Origin: CAVXZE01 sp963766175
GTDB taxonomy: Bacteria > Myxococcota_A > UBA9160 > UBA6930
Direction: 5' to 3'
DNA length: 64,000 nucleotides
Assembly (NCBI GenBank): GCA_963766175.1
Contig: CAVXZE010000031.1
Coordinates: 58,746-122,745 of the forward strand
Shown here: positions 1-8,556 of the stretch, piece after piece
Layout of the letters: each line of letters opens with the position of its first letter
Position numbering within the stretch: the first letter of the stretch is position 1
Notes under the pieces: model-generated
The model's database searches: none
Told to the model about the DNA's origin: nothing
What the model saw: only the letters and a program-made list of their open reading frames with translations
Program-made: the position numbers and the translations under genes

Positions 1-24
1 GGCAAACACGGCGCAGATCCTCAT
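1..24 (-). CDS. Start of a probable lipoprotein/secreted protein, cut by the window edge
   Basis: An ATG at 24-22 overlaps the argH stop codon in an ATGA arrangement and reads MRICAVFA before the window ends. The hydrophobic opening fits a signal peptide. A small lipoprotein gene after argH would be a common arrangement, but only eight codons are visible, so identity is unknown. The call rests on the coupled start alone. Confidence 0.35.
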
Positions 25-1445
25 CGATTCTCTCCCCTGGCGTCCAACTCTCCGGTCTCCTGTTCGATCCGCGCCTCCGCTGCGTCGAGCGCCTCGATCA
101 CCCGCTCCCGGGCCGTTCCCCCGACGTGCGCGCGCTCCTCGAGGGCCCGGTCCAGACTCAGCAGCTCCCCCGCACCCGCTGTAAAGGCCGGGTGGAACTC
201 TTGAAGATCTTCGCGCGAGAGGGAGCGTAGGTCGAGATCTTTCGCAAGGCAGTGCCGGACGATGCGTCCCACCGTCTGATGGGCCTCCCTGAAGGGCAGA
301 TTCGCCCGGACCAGCGCCTCGGCGAGATCGGTCGCCAGCAGCATTGGATCTTCGGCTGCGGAGGCCATCCTTTCCACATCTACGCGAAGGGTCGCCAGCG
401 CTCCTGCGCTCATCTCGAGGCAGTCCCGCAGCGTCGCTGCGGTGTCGAAGATGGGCTCCTTGTCCTCCTGGAGATCCCGGTTGTAGGTGAGGGGAAGCCC
501 CTTCATCACCGTCAACAGGGAGACCAGGTTTCCAATTGCCCGCCCGCTCTTTCCCCGCACCAGCTCCGCGACATCCGGGTTCTTCTTCTGGGGCATGAGG
601 CTCGAGCCGGTGGAGTAGGCATCTGCCAGCTCGATGAAGCCGAACTCCGCGCTCGACCAGAGCACCAGCTCCTCGGCCAGACGCGAGAGATGCACCATGC
701 AGATGGCGGCGGCAGCCAGGAACTCGAGGGCGCAATCTCGAGACGCCACCGCGTCCATACTGTTCGCTGCGGGAGCCTCGAAGCCCAGCGCCGCCGCGGT
801 GTGCTCCCGGTCCAGCGGAAGGGTCGAGCCTGCCAGGGCCCCGGCGCCGAGGGGGGAGGCCCTGGAGAGCCGCGCGTGGAGCTCCCCGAAGCGCTCGTGG
901 TCTCGGGAGTGCATCGCCACGAACGCGAGCCAATGGTGGGCCAGTCGCACCGGCTGGGCTCGCTGCAGATGGGTGTAGCCGGGAAGCACGGTGTCCAGGT
1001 GCTCCCGAGCGCGGGCGACGAGGACGCCCTGCAGCGCTAGGAGCCCGCGCTGGACTGCGTCGCAGGTGTCTCGCAGATAGAGGGCCAGGTCCGTGGCCAC
1101 CTGATCGTTGCGACTGCGCCCGGTGTGGAGCCGTCCGGCCACGCTTCCCACTCGCTCGTGGAGCCGCGCCTCGATGTTCATGTGGATGTCTTCCAACGCG
1201 GGATCGAAATGGAAGGTCCCGGCCTCTATCTCCGCGCCCAGCGACTCCAGACCCTCGACCAGGGCTTCGACATCCGCCGCCGCGAGCAGCCCGACGCTCC
1301 CGAGCATCCGCGCGTGGGCGATGGAGCCGCGGATGTCGTAGCGGGCCAGCGCCTTGTCGAAAGAGACCGACGCACTGAAGCGCTCGACGGCCGGATCCGT
1401 TGCCTCGCCGAAGCGTTCACCCCAAGCTTTCCGAGTTCGCCCCAT
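21..1445 (-). CDS. argH: Argininosuccinate lyase
   Basis: Cytosolic enzyme of the last step of arginine synthesis, splitting argininosuccinate into arginine and fumarate. The 474-residue protein has the usual family length. It carries the HTGRSRNDQVATD segment near residue 105 and the fumarase/aspartase superfamily signature GSSLMPQKKNPD near residue 280, whose flexible loop holds the catalytic serine. The start is the ATG giving MGRTRKAWGERF, the normal ArgH beginning; the open frame runs on upstream only because GC-rich antisense frames lack stops. It is divergent from the PBP gene, with about 125 bp between them. The stop overlaps the next minus-strand gene by ATGA. The argG partner is not in the window. 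Confidence 0.97.
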   Translation of the reverse strand: MGRTRKAWGERFGEATDPAVERFSASVSFDKALARYDIRGSIAHARMLGSVGLLAAADVEALVEGLESLGAEIEAGTFHFDPALEDIHMNIEARLHERVGSVAGRLHTGRSRNDQVATDLALYLRDTCDAVQRGLLALQGVLVARAREHLDTVLPGYTHLQRAQPVRLAHHWLAFVAMHSRDHERFGELHARLSRASPLGAGALAGSTLPLDREHTAAALGFEAPAANSMDAVASRDCALEFLAAAAICMVHLSRLAEELVLWSSAEFGFIELADAYSTGSSLMPQKKNPDVAELVRGKSGRAIGNLVSLLTVMKGLPLTYNRDLQEDKEPIFDTAATLRDCLEMSAGALATLRVDVERMASAAEDPMLLATDLAEALVRANLPFREAHQTVGRIVRHCLAKDLDLRSLSREDLQEFHPAFTAGAGELLSLDRALEERAHVGGTARERVIEALDAAEARIEQETGELDARGENR

Positions 1446-1504
1446 GGGGCAACTCTCGGAAAGAAAACGGAAATTTGCAAGCTGCGGACGGTATGCCAGC
1501 CTGT

Positions 1505-1547
1505 AGCCTGCACTTCTCACCACGTCGCTGAGCTCGGCGGCCGCAGC
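1505..1547 (+). repeat. Dispersed intergenic repeat, copy A
   Basis: GCCTGCACTTCTCACCACG and the following TCGCT...GCGGCCGC match the left arm of the 37468-37651 palindrome with a short insertion. It lies in the gap between argH and the PBP gene, ending just before the ribosome-binding site chosen for the latter. Confidence 0.55.
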
Positions 1548-1571
1548 CGCGGGCGGGCGAGGGGTGCGGGC

Positions 1572-4019
1572 TTGGCCGGGGGGATCGGATTGGCCGCCGG
1601 AAAACGAACCAGAGGCAAGACCGGCAAGGGCGGAGCCCGGCGTCGAGCGTTCGAGGAGCGGCGGGCTCGCTGGCGGCGGGTCCTTCGCGTCAGCGCACTC
1701 GTCCTGGTCTGCGCCGGCTTCTTCGCCGGCTTCTTCGCCGCGCGCTATGCGATCCACCTCGATCGGATCGTCCGGGCGCGCTTCGAGGGCCGGCTGTTTC
1801 GGGTTCCCTCCCGGGTGATGTCGGCGCCAACCATTCTCTATCCAGGGCTCGACTGGAAGCGCATCGAGCTGCCCGCCACCCTGGCGCGCCTCGGCTATCG
1901 GGAGATCGAGCCAGGCGATGCCCCGCCCGTCGGCCACTTCAGCTGGGAGAGTCGGCGGGTCCGGCTCCACCGCCGCCCCTTCGATCACCCGAACCGCGCC
2001 GAGCCTTCCCGCGACATCGTCCTCCGGCTCAGCGGGACGACCATCGAGGAACTCCGCGACGCCCAGACCGGCCGCGAGCTCGGTGCTCTGCTGCTGGAGC
2101 CGGAGCTGGTAGGTTCCTACTACGGACCCGATCACGAGCAGCGGGAGCTGGTTCGCGTGGAGGGCGTCCCCCTTCACCTGGTCGATGCGATCCTCGCCGT
2201 CGAGGATCAGCGATTCCTCGAACACAGCGGGATCGACTTCCGACGCATCGTCGGGGCCCTGTGGGTCAATCTCCGCTCCGGTCGCGTTCGCCAGGGCGGC
2301 AGCACACTGACCCAGCAGCTGGTCAAGAACTTCTTCCTGACCCCGGAACGCAGTCTCAAGCGCAAGCTCCAGGAAGCCGCGATGGCGCTGATCGTGGAGG
2401 CCCGCTATGGGAAGGACGCGATCCTCGAGAGCTACCTCAACGAGATCTATCTCGGCCAGCGCGGCTCCACGGCGATCCACGGCGTGGGAGAGGCCTCCTG
2501 GTTCTACTTTGGCAAGGCGGCACACCGTCTCAGCCTTTCCGAGTCGGCCCTGCTCGCCGCCATCATCCAGAGTCCGAACGGTTTCTCGCCCCACCGAGAG
2601 GCGGAGCGCGCCACCGATCGACGGGACCTGGTGCTGCGACTCATGCACGAGCAGGGACGCATCACACAGGAGCAGCTGGAGGAGGCGAGTGCCGAGCCGG
2701 TCCGCGTCGCGAAGGTCACACCGGAGCCCAGGGATGCGCGCTTCTTCCTGGACGCGCTGCGCAGGCAGCTCCCCGGTTTCTACAGTCTGGAAACCCTCAC
2801 CAGCCAGGGACTTCGCATCTACGCGACTCTGGATCTCCGTCTCCAGCGACTCGCGGCGCTCTCCCTGGGCGAGGAGCTGGCTGCGCTGGAGAAGCGCTAT
2901 CCCGCTCTCGCCTCCGGAGATGGGCTGCCTCTGGAGGGATGTCTGGTGGCGCTACGGCCTCAGACTGGAGAGGTGCTCGCTCTGGTCGGTGGCCGCAACT
3001 ACGCCGCCAGCCAGTTCGATCGCTGCACCCAGGCGCGGCGTCCCGCCGGGAGCGTCTTCAAGCCCTTCGTCTACATCGCCGCCCTGGAGCCGGTGTCGGG
3101 CGGACCGCGGATCACCCTCGGCAGTATGCTCGACGACGGTCCCCTCGAGGTCACCACGGCGACCGGTGTCTGGCGACCGGAGAACTACGACAAGAAGTTT
3201 CACGGCCAGGTCCGGGCTCGCGACGCGCTGGAGCGATCCCTGAACGTCGCCACCGCTCGCCTCGGCCAGCAGGTCGGCATCCCCCGCGTGGCGGAGGTAG
3301 CCGAACGGCTCGGAATCGAGAGCCCTCTGCCTCGGGTTCCGAGTCTTGCCATCGGCACCGCCGACCTCTCTCCGCTGGAGCTCGCCCGCGCCTATGCGAC
3401 GATCGCCAATGGGGGAATCCGGCCGGAGATCCGCACCTTCGAAGATGTGGTGGATAGCTCCGGGAAAGCCGTGGAACGCCAACCGATCGGATTCGAGCGG
3501 GTCCTCGACGCGGGCACGGCCTATCTCGCCACATCGCTCCTGGAGGGCGTGATCGATCGAGGCACCGGCCGGGGTGTTCGGGCGGGGGGCATCCGGGGCC
3601 CCATCGCCGGCAAGACAGGGACCAGCGACGAGGAACGGGACGCCTGGTTCGTCGGCTTCTTGCCGGAGCTGGTGGTGGTCGTGTGGATCGGATTCGACGA
3701 GCCCCGCAGCCTCGGCCTACCCTCCAGCCAGGTCGCTCTCCCCGTGTGGACCCGCTTTGTCCGGGAGGCCACCGGAGGGCATGTTCGCGGTACCTTCATT
3801 CCCCCTGTGGAGGTGGTCGAGGTGGAGATCGATCCCGTCTCCGGCGCTCTGGCACTGGCGGGCTGCCCGCGGCGGGCTCCGGAGTACTTCCTGCGCGGCA
3901 CCGAACCGGCGGCGACCTGCCCGGAGTGGGCTTCGAAAGGTGGCGAGCGCGGTCGGCCGGGCGGACGTGGGCCGACCTTTCTGGAGCGCCTCTTCGAAGA
4001 CTGGCTGAATCGTCTGTGA
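1572..4019 (+). CDS. mrcB: Bifunctional class A penicillin-binding protein (PBP1b-like)
   Basis: Inner-membrane peptidoglycan synthase that polymerises lipid II and cross-links stem peptides. After a basic cytoplasmic tail comes one membrane segment (VLRVSALVLVCAGFFAGFF). Next is a UB2H-like domain (RVPSRVMSAPTILYPG), typical of PBP1b. The GT51 glycosyltransferase follows, with EDQRFLEHSGIDF (catalytic Glu near 211) and QGGSTLTQQLVKN. The transpeptidase has SVFK (Ser near 493), SLN and KTGT (near 681). No ATG lies before the membrane segment. I chose TTG at 1572 because GAGGGG precedes it by six bases, giving 815 residues; TTG at 1590 is the alternative. The lipoprotein gene downstream overlaps the stop. 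Function is firm; the start is inferred. Confidence 0.93.
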   Translation: MAGGIGLAAGKRTRGKTGKGGARRRAFEERRARWRRVLRVSALVLVCAGFFAGFFAARYAIHLDRIVRARFEGRLFRVPSRVMSAPTILYPGLDWKRIELPATLARLGYREIEPGDAPPVGHFSWESRRVRLHRRPFDHPNRAEPSRDIVLRLSGTTIEELRDAQTGRELGALLLEPELVGSYYGPDHEQRELVRVEGVPLHLVDAILAVEDQRFLEHSGIDFRRIVGALWVNLRSGRVRQGGSTLTQQLVKNFFLTPERSLKRKLQEAAMALIVEARYGKDAILESYLNEIYLGQRGSTAIHGVGEASWFYFGKAAHRLSLSESALLAAIIQSPNGFSPHREAERATDRRDLVLRLMHEQGRITQEQLEEASAEPVRVAKVTPEPRDARFFLDALRRQLPGFYSLETLTSQGLRIYATLDLRLQRLAALSLGEELAALEKRYPALASGDGLPLEGCLVALRPQTGEVLALVGGRNYAASQFDRCTQARRPAGSVFKPFVYIAALEPVSGGPRITLGSMLDDGPLEVTTATGVWRPENYDKKFHGQVRARDALERSLNVATARLGQQVGIPRVAEVAERLGIESPLPRVPSLAIGTADLSPLELARAYATIANGGIRPEIRTFEDVVDSSGKAVERQPIGFERVLDAGTAYLATSLLEGVIDRGTGRGVRAGGIRGPIAGKTGTSDEERDAWFVGFLPELVVVVWIGFDEPRSLGLPSSQVALPVWTRFVREATGGHVRGTFIPPVEVVEVEIDPVSGALALAGCPRRAPEYFLRGTEPAATCPEWASKGGERGRPGGRGPTFLERLFEDWLNRL

Positions 4020-4531
4020 CGAATCGGTGGAGGGGAATCGTCGTGCTCGGCCTGCTCCTCGGGGGATGCAGCTTCTCCCTCGGAGGCAGGCCCGGCCCCG
4101 CGGGAGCCCCCCCCTTCAGCTTGACCGACGTCGCCGATCAGGGAGATCCGGCGAGACGGGCATCCATGCGGCTGGTCTTGGGGGGATTGGACGAAGATCA
4201 GGCTTTGCGGCCGGCCCAGGCGCTGGCCCTCTACGAGCGGGCACTCCAGGTCGATCCGAACAACCCCTTCGCCTATCTGGCTCTGGCCCGCCACCATGTC
4301 GACGGAGAGGATCCGAAGCGCGCCCTGGCGTTCTTGGACAAGGCCGAGGGTCTGCTCGCGCATTCGGATTGGCGATCCCCAGGCCTGGAGGCCGATCTGG
4401 TCGGAATTCGGGGATCGGCCCTCTACGCCTCGGGTCGCGTCAACAGCGCACTCCCGCTTCTCGAGCAGGCGCGCCGCCTCTCGCCGGCCGCGTGGGACGA
4501 TGGACATCTCGACGCATGGGAGCTTCGGTGA
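4016..4531 (+). CDS. Small TPR-type lipoprotein
   Basis: The GTG start overlaps the PBP stop as GTGA, implying translational coupling. The 171-residue product opens with a lipoprotein signal peptide (VVLGLLLGGC), the lipidated cysteine being residue 18. The rest holds helical repeats resembling tetratricopeptide units (QALALYERALQVDPNNPFAYLALARHH, split here only by eye). A TPR lipoprotein directly after a class A PBP suggests a periplasmic partner or regulator of the synthase, comparable in role to Lpo proteins, but that is inference from position. There is no sequence resemblance to LpoA or LpoB that I can see. Confidence 0.7.
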   Translation: MTNRWRGIVVLGLLLGGCSFSLGGRPGPAGAPPFSLTDVADQGDPARRASMRLVLGGLDEDQALRPAQALALYERALQVDPNNPFAYLALARHHVDGEDPKRALAFLDKAEGLLAHSDWRSPGLEADLVGIRGSALYASGRVNSALPLLEQARRLSPAAWDDGHLDAWELR

Positions 4532-4547
4532 TAGCTTCGGCGCCCGG

Positions 4548-5066
4548 ATGACACCGAAATTGAAAGTCTTTCTGGGCGCGCTGGCAGTCACGGTGCCCCT
4601 CGATCAGCTCACCAAGCTCGCCGTGGTCCAGTCGCTGACCTTCGCGGACCGGGCGCCGGTCATCGAAGGTTTCTTCTACCTGACTCACGTTCGCAATCCC
4701 GGATCTGCCTTCGGGCTGTTCGCGAGCAGCCCCGAGCCCTACCGGAGCATCTTCTTCATCGGGATCACCGGGGTCGCGATGCTCATGATCCTCTCGTTCT
4801 ATCGGCGTCTCGCCCCGGGGGATCGGTTCCCCGCCCTGGCCCTCGGACTCGTCCTCGGGGGAGCGGCCGGCAACCTGATCGATCGCATTCGCGTCGGAGA
4901 AGTCATCGACTTCCTTCACTTTCGGCTGTGGGGGGGGTACTCGTGGCCGGACTTCAATCTGGCCGACAGCTTCATCGTCGTCGGTGTGGCGCTGCTGATC
5001 CTCGAGCTCCTCGCCACCGAGGGTGAGCGCCGCGCCGATCCCGCGGGTACCGGATCGCAACCATGA
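4548..5066 (+). CDS. lspA: Lipoprotein signal peptidase (signal peptidase II)
   Basis: Integral membrane aspartic protease that removes signal peptides from prolipoproteins after lipidation. The 172 residues match family size with about four membrane helices. The two catalytic aspartates lie in GGAAGNLIDRI (Asp112) and FNLADSFI (Asp140). The conserved THVRNPGSAFG block is present near residue 50. The ATG at 4548 gives MTPKLKVFLGALAV, a normal N-terminus, and lies 16 bp after the TPR lipoprotein gene, so the three genes 1572-5066 look like one unit concerned with the envelope. Its likely substrates include that neighbouring lipoprotein. Confidence 0.95.
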   Translation: MTPKLKVFLGALAVTVPLDQLTKLAVVQSLTFADRAPVIEGFFYLTHVRNPGSAFGLFASSPEPYRSIFFIGITGVAMLMILSFYRRLAPGDRFPALALGLVLGGAAGNLIDRIRVGEVIDFLHFRLWGGYSWPDFNLADSFIVVGVALLILELLATEGERRADPAGTGSQP

Positions 5067-5127
5067 TCGCGGGGCGCGAGCCCTGCTTCGACACACAGCT
5101 GAGTAGAGCGATTTGCGTGTAGTTTGC

Positions 5128-5157
5128 TTGACACTTGCGTGGAGACTGGGGTAGAAA
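5128..5157 (+). promoter_or_regulatory. Candidate sigma70 promoter before the transaldolase gene
   Basis: A perfect TTGACA (5128-5133) is followed after 18 bases by TAGAAA (5152-5157), a four-of-six match to the -10 box. It sits about 110 bp before the transaldolase ATG in the only sizeable gap of this stretch. Prediction from consensus only. Confidence 0.45.
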
Positions 5158-5268
5158 TCCGGGGTTGAAGTCTCTCGATCCACCATGCAAGAGCACGGAT
5201 CGCTGCGCCCTCCCCCCAAACCGGTGCGAGCGGTGCGAGATTCGGGACATAAAGGCCCGGGACTCGGC

Positions 5269-5919
5269 ATGAAATTTTTCATCGACACCGCTAGCGTCAG
5301 CGACATCCGCGAAGCTGCCGATCTCGGCCTTCTCGACGGAGTCACTACCAACCCCACACTTCTCTCCAGGGAAGAGGGAGATCCTCGGGAGATCCTCCGC
5401 GAGATCACCAAGATCGTCGAGGGTCCGGTGAGCGCGGAGGTGACCGCGCTCGATGCCGAGGGCATGGTGCGCGAAGGTCTCGAGCTCCGAAAGATCGCCG
5501 ACAACATCGTCATCAAGATCCCGATGACGCTCCCGGGGATGAAGGCGATTCGCACCCTCTCGGGGCAGGGAATTCCGACCAATTGCACGCTGATCTTTCA
5601 GGCGGCTCAGGCGCTGATGGCCGCGAAGGCCGGTGCGACCTACGCCTCGCCCTTCGTCGGGCGTCTCGACGACATTTCGACCGACGGCATGGAGCTGATC
5701 GAGCAGATCTGCACCATCTATCGGAACTACGATTTCGAGACACAGGTTCTGGTCGCGAGCATCCGGCACCCGGTGCACGTGGTGCAGGCGGGCCTGCTCG
5801 GGGCTCACGTCGCCACGATGCCCCCCAAGGTCATCTCGCAGCTCGCGCGCCATCCGCTCACCGACATTGGCCTCGAGCAGTTCCTTGCCGATTGGGAAAA
5901 GGTAAAGAACCGTTCTTGA
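5269..5919 (+). CDS. Small-type transaldolase / fructose-6-phosphate aldolase
   Basis: Cytosolic class I aldolase of the TalC/FSA family, acting in the non-oxidative pentose phosphate pathway or on fructose 6-phosphate. The 216-residue length is typical. MKFFIDTASVSDIREA and the TTNPTLL segment are family hallmarks, and the Schiff-base lysine is Lys83 in VIKIPMT. The ATG chosen starts exactly at this hallmark; the open frame upstream is untranslated leader. The gene stands alone, with a promoter-like sequence upstream and a hairpin (5933-5949) downstream. Transaldolase versus FSA activity cannot be told from sequence by eye. Confidence 0.93.
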   Translation: MKFFIDTASVSDIREAADLGLLDGVTTNPTLLSREEGDPREILREITKIVEGPVSAEVTALDAEGMVREGLELRKIADNIVIKIPMTLPGMKAIRTLSGQGIPTNCTLIFQAAQALMAAKAGATYASPFVGRLDDISTDGMELIEQICTIYRNYDFETQVLVASIRHPVHVVQAGLLGAHVATMPPKVISQLARHPLTDIGLEQFLADWEKVKNRS

Positions 5920-5932
5920 CTGCGGCGCGCCG

Positions 5933-5949
5933 GCGGTCCTCCGGACCGC
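5933..5949. terminator. GC-rich hairpin between the transaldolase and IclR genes
   Basis: A perfect 7-bp stem GCGGTCC/GGACCGC closes a three-base loop 14 bp after the transaldolase stop. There is no U-tract, so it is a weak intrinsic terminator at best; it could be a Rho-assisted end or an operator. Confidence 0.3.
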
Positions 5950-5973
5950 GCGGTGCGAGGAATCCCCCCATCT

Positions 5974-6762
5974 ATGAGAAGGTCAAAGAGCGATTACGTC
6001 ATCCAGACGGTGACGAACGCCCTCCGCGTTCTGGAAGCCTTTCGCGACAAGGAGGAGCTCGGGGTGACCGAGCTCTCCCGTCGCCTGGGCCTCCACAAGA
6101 ACAATGTTTTTCGCCTGCTCGCTACCCTCGAAGACAAGGGATATGTCGAGCAGTGCGCGGACAGCGACCGCTACCAGCTGGGTGTGCGCTGTCTCGAGCT
6201 CGGATACACCTACGGGCGCAGCGGGGGGCTGCTGCGTCACGCCCGGGGCATCCTCGAGGATCTCGCGCGGGTCACCGGCGAGACCGCCCATCTCGGTACA
6301 CTTCAGGATTTCGAGGTGGCGCACCTCGACGGGGAGCAGCCGGATCAACTGGTGCTGACGGGCCTGCGGATCGGGCGTCGCCTTCCGGTCCACTGCACGG
6401 CACTCGGGAAGGTGCTCCTGGGCTGCGGGGAGCGGCTCCTCCGGGAGAACTTCGATCGGCTCTGTGTCGCCAACGGGACGCTCCAAGCCCGGACCGAGGC
6501 GACCATCACGGATCGCGACAAGTTCTTCGAGCACCTGCGCGGCGTGGGAGGCCAGGGCTTCGCCCTGGATCTGGAGGAATCCGAGGCCGGGCTCTGCTGT
6601 GCGGCCGCTCCCGTCTTCGCCGCCAGCGGACGGCTGGTCGCAGCGGTCTCCGTCTCCGGCCCCGCCTTCCGCCTGGGCCGGGACACCTTGCTGGATCAGA
6701 TCGTCCCGCCCCTGCTCTCGGCAGCCGACGAGCTCTCCAGGCAGCTCGGCCATCAGGGCTAA
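5974..6762 (+). CDS. IclR-family transcriptional regulator
   Basis: DNA-binding regulator of 262 residues. The N-terminal winged helix-turn-helix (VTNALRVLEAF to RLLATLEDKGYV, residues about 10-65) is followed by the IclR effector domain (LPVHCTALGKVLL near 130-142, a conserved family signature). IclR proteins usually sense small organic acids or aromatic compounds. The ATG at 5974 is preferred over GTG at 5953 because GAGGA lies upstream at 5957-5961 and the protein then begins close to the HTH. The next gene, 211 bp downstream on the same strand, is an acyl-CoA carboxylase beta chain, a plausible target; that link is inference. Confidence 0.9.
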   Translation: MRRSKSDYVIQTVTNALRVLEAFRDKEELGVTELSRRLGLHKNNVFRLLATLEDKGYVEQCADSDRYQLGVRCLELGYTYGRSGGLLRHARGILEDLARVTGETAHLGTLQDFEVAHLDGEQPDQLVLTGLRIGRRLPVHCTALGKVLLGCGERLLRENFDRLCVANGTLQARTEATITDRDKFFEHLRGVGGQGFALDLEESEAGLCCAAAPVFAASGRLVAAVSVSGPAFRLGRDTLLDQIVPPLLSAADELSRQLGHQG

Positions 6763-6770
6763 CCGGACTC

Positions 6771-6809
6771 GCCTGCATTTCTCACCAGCTCGCTCCGGCG
6801 GCCGCCGAT
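6771..6809 (+). repeat. Dispersed intergenic repeat, copy B
   Basis: This 39-bp stretch, nine bases after the IclR stop, closely matches the left arm of the palindrome at 37468-37651 (shared core GCATTTCTCACCAGCTCGCT, then GCGGCCGCCGAT). A possible diverged opposite arm (TGAGAAAGGTCGCAGGC) lies near 6940-6957. It is in the leader region of the carboxylase gene. Confidence 0.7.
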
Positions 6810-6973
6810 CTCGGCAGGGATCCAGCGATCTGATAAAATCGCGCCTTTCCCTTTTCACCATTCTGCAGGGGCACCCGAGCCCGCGAGAGCGCACTGCGCG
6901 AAAAGGCTCGAGCAGACGATCGCCGAGATCACCGGTCTCTGAGAAAGGTCGCAGGCGGCGGATTCTCCCACAC

Positions 6974-8524
6974 ATGTCGATCGATGCGAAGATCAAGAAG
7001 CTAGAGGAGTTGAACAGAGAGGCCGAGCTGGCCGGCGGCGAGGCCCGGATCGCGCGCCAGCACCAGAGCGGCCGGCTGACCGCCCGAGAGCGCGTCGAGA
7101 TGCTCCTCGACCCGGGAAGCTTTGTCGAGATGGACAAGTTCGTGACCCACCGCTGCACGGACTTCGGCATCGAGACGACCAAGATCCCCGGCGACGGAGT
7201 CGTGACCGGTCACGGCAAGATCAACGGGCGTCTGGTCTTTCTGTTCGCGCAGGACTTCACCGTCTTCGGTGGCAGCCTCTCCGGAGCCTTCGCCGAGAAG
7301 GTCTGCAAGGTGATGGATCTCGCCGCCAAGGTCGGCGCGCCCTTCGTCGGGCTGAACGACGGAGCCGGTGCACGGATCCAGGAGGGCGTCGTCTCTCTGG
7401 GTGGCTACGGTGAAGTCTTCCTGCGCAACGTGATGAGTTCCGGAGTCATTCCGCAGATTTCGGCGGTGATGGGCCCCTGCGCCGGTGGCGCGGTCTACTC
7501 CCCGGCCATGACCGACTTCATCGTCATGGTGACGAAGACCAGCAACATGTTCATCACGGGACCGGACGTGGTGAAGACCGTCACCCACGAAGAGGTCACT
7601 CCCGAGGCCCTGGGCGGCGCGCTCACCCACGCCTCGAAGAGTGGAGTCGCGGTCCTGGCCGCCGCCAGCGAGGAGGAGGCGATTCGATACATCATCGACC
7701 TCCTGTCGTTCATTCCCCAGAACAACCTCGAGGATCCGCCCTTCGTTCCGACGGGGGACGATCCACGGCGGATGGATTCGCGACTCCGCGACTTGGTTCC
7801 CGACGATCCGAGCAAGTCCTACGACATCAAGGACCTGATCGGGCTGGTCGTCGACGACGGGAAGTTTCTCGAGATCCACGCCCTGTGGGCGAGGAACATC
7901 GTCTGCGGTTTCGCCCGCTTCGGGGGCCGCTCGGTGGGAATCGTGGCGAACCAGCCGGCATATCTGGCCGGGGTTCTCGACATCGATTCCTCCAAGAAGG
8001 CGGGCCGCTTCGTGCGCTTCTGCGATGCGTTCAACATCCCGATCGTGACCTTCGTCGACGTGCCAGGCTTCCTGCCGGGCGTGGACCAGGAGCACTACGG
8101 CATCATCACCCACGGGTCCAAGCTCCTCTTCGCCTATTGCGAGGCCACCGTGCCCAAGATCACGATCGTGACGCGGAAGGCATACGGCGGGGCCTATGTG
8201 GTCATGAGCAGCAAGCACATCCGCGCGGACGTGAACTTCGCCTACCCCACCTCCGAGTTCGCGGTGATGGGCCCCGAAGGCGCCGTGAACATCGTCTTCC
8301 GCAAGGAGCTGGCCGAGGCCGATGACCCGGTATCCCGCAAGGAGCAGCTCGTTGACGACTACCGGGAGAAGTTCGCGAATCCCTTCAAGGCCGCCGAGCT
8401 CGGCTACATCGACGAGGTGATCAAGCCGGAGGAGACCCGGCCCAAGATCATCGAGGCCCTGGAGATGCTCGCCACCAAGCGAGACACCAATCCGCCCAAG
8501 AAGCACGGCAACATCCCGCTCTAA
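6974..8524 (+). CDS. pccB: Acyl-CoA (propionyl-CoA type) carboxylase, carboxyltransferase beta subunit
   Basis: Cytosolic carboxyltransferase subunit that moves CO2 from biotin to an acyl-CoA, most likely propionyl-CoA, giving methylmalonyl-CoA. The 516-residue length and two crotonase-like halves match PccB. The N-half contains FLFAQDFTVFGGSLSGAFAEK and GLNDGAGARIQEGV; the C-half contains ANQPAYLAGVLDIDSSKKA, VDVPGFLPGVDQEHYG and RKAYGGAYVVMSSKHI. The ATG at 6974 gives MSIDAKIKKLEEL, a normal start. The biotin-carrying alpha subunit is not adjacent here. The IclR gene upstream may control it. Acetyl-CoA or methylcrotonyl-CoA as substrate is less likely but cannot be excluded by eye. Confidence 0.92.
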   Translation: MSIDAKIKKLEELNREAELAGGEARIARQHQSGRLTARERVEMLLDPGSFVEMDKFVTHRCTDFGIETTKIPGDGVVTGHGKINGRLVFLFAQDFTVFGGSLSGAFAEKVCKVMDLAAKVGAPFVGLNDGAGARIQEGVVSLGGYGEVFLRNVMSSGVIPQISAVMGPCAGGAVYSPAMTDFIVMVTKTSNMFITGPDVVKTVTHEEVTPEALGGALTHASKSGVAVLAAASEEEAIRYIIDLLSFIPQNNLEDPPFVPTGDDPRRMDSRLRDLVPDDPSKSYDIKDLIGLVVDDGKFLEIHALWARNIVCGFARFGGRSVGIVANQPAYLAGVLDIDSSKKAGRFVRFCDAFNIPIVTFVDVPGFLPGVDQEHYGIITHGSKLLFAYCEATVPKITIVTRKAYGGAYVVMSSKHIRADVNFAYPTSEFAVMGPEGAVNIVFRKELAEADDPVSRKEQLVDDYREKFANPFKAAELGYIDEVIKPEETRPKIIEALEMLATKRDTNPPKKHGNIPL

Positions 8525-8532
8525 CCCTGTCG

Positions 8533-8550
8533 CAAGGAACGTCCCCGCTG
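8533..8550. repeat. Short near-palindromic motif between convergent genes (copy 1)
   Basis: CAAGGAACGTCCCCGCTG lies between the ends of the carboxylase (plus) and tatC (minus) genes. Its reverse complement recurs at 13019-13037 and, with one change, at 20936-20953, both also at convergent gene ends. The core GGGACGTTCC is nearly self-complementary. Confidence 0.6.
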
Positions 8551-8556
8551 GAGCGG

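Noticed and set aside
1446..2648. Minus-strand extension of the argH frame (875-codon ORF)
   Set aside because: ArgH begins at 1445; the extension overlaps the PBP gene antisense, is low-complexity, and reflects the scarcity of stops in GC-rich antisense frames.
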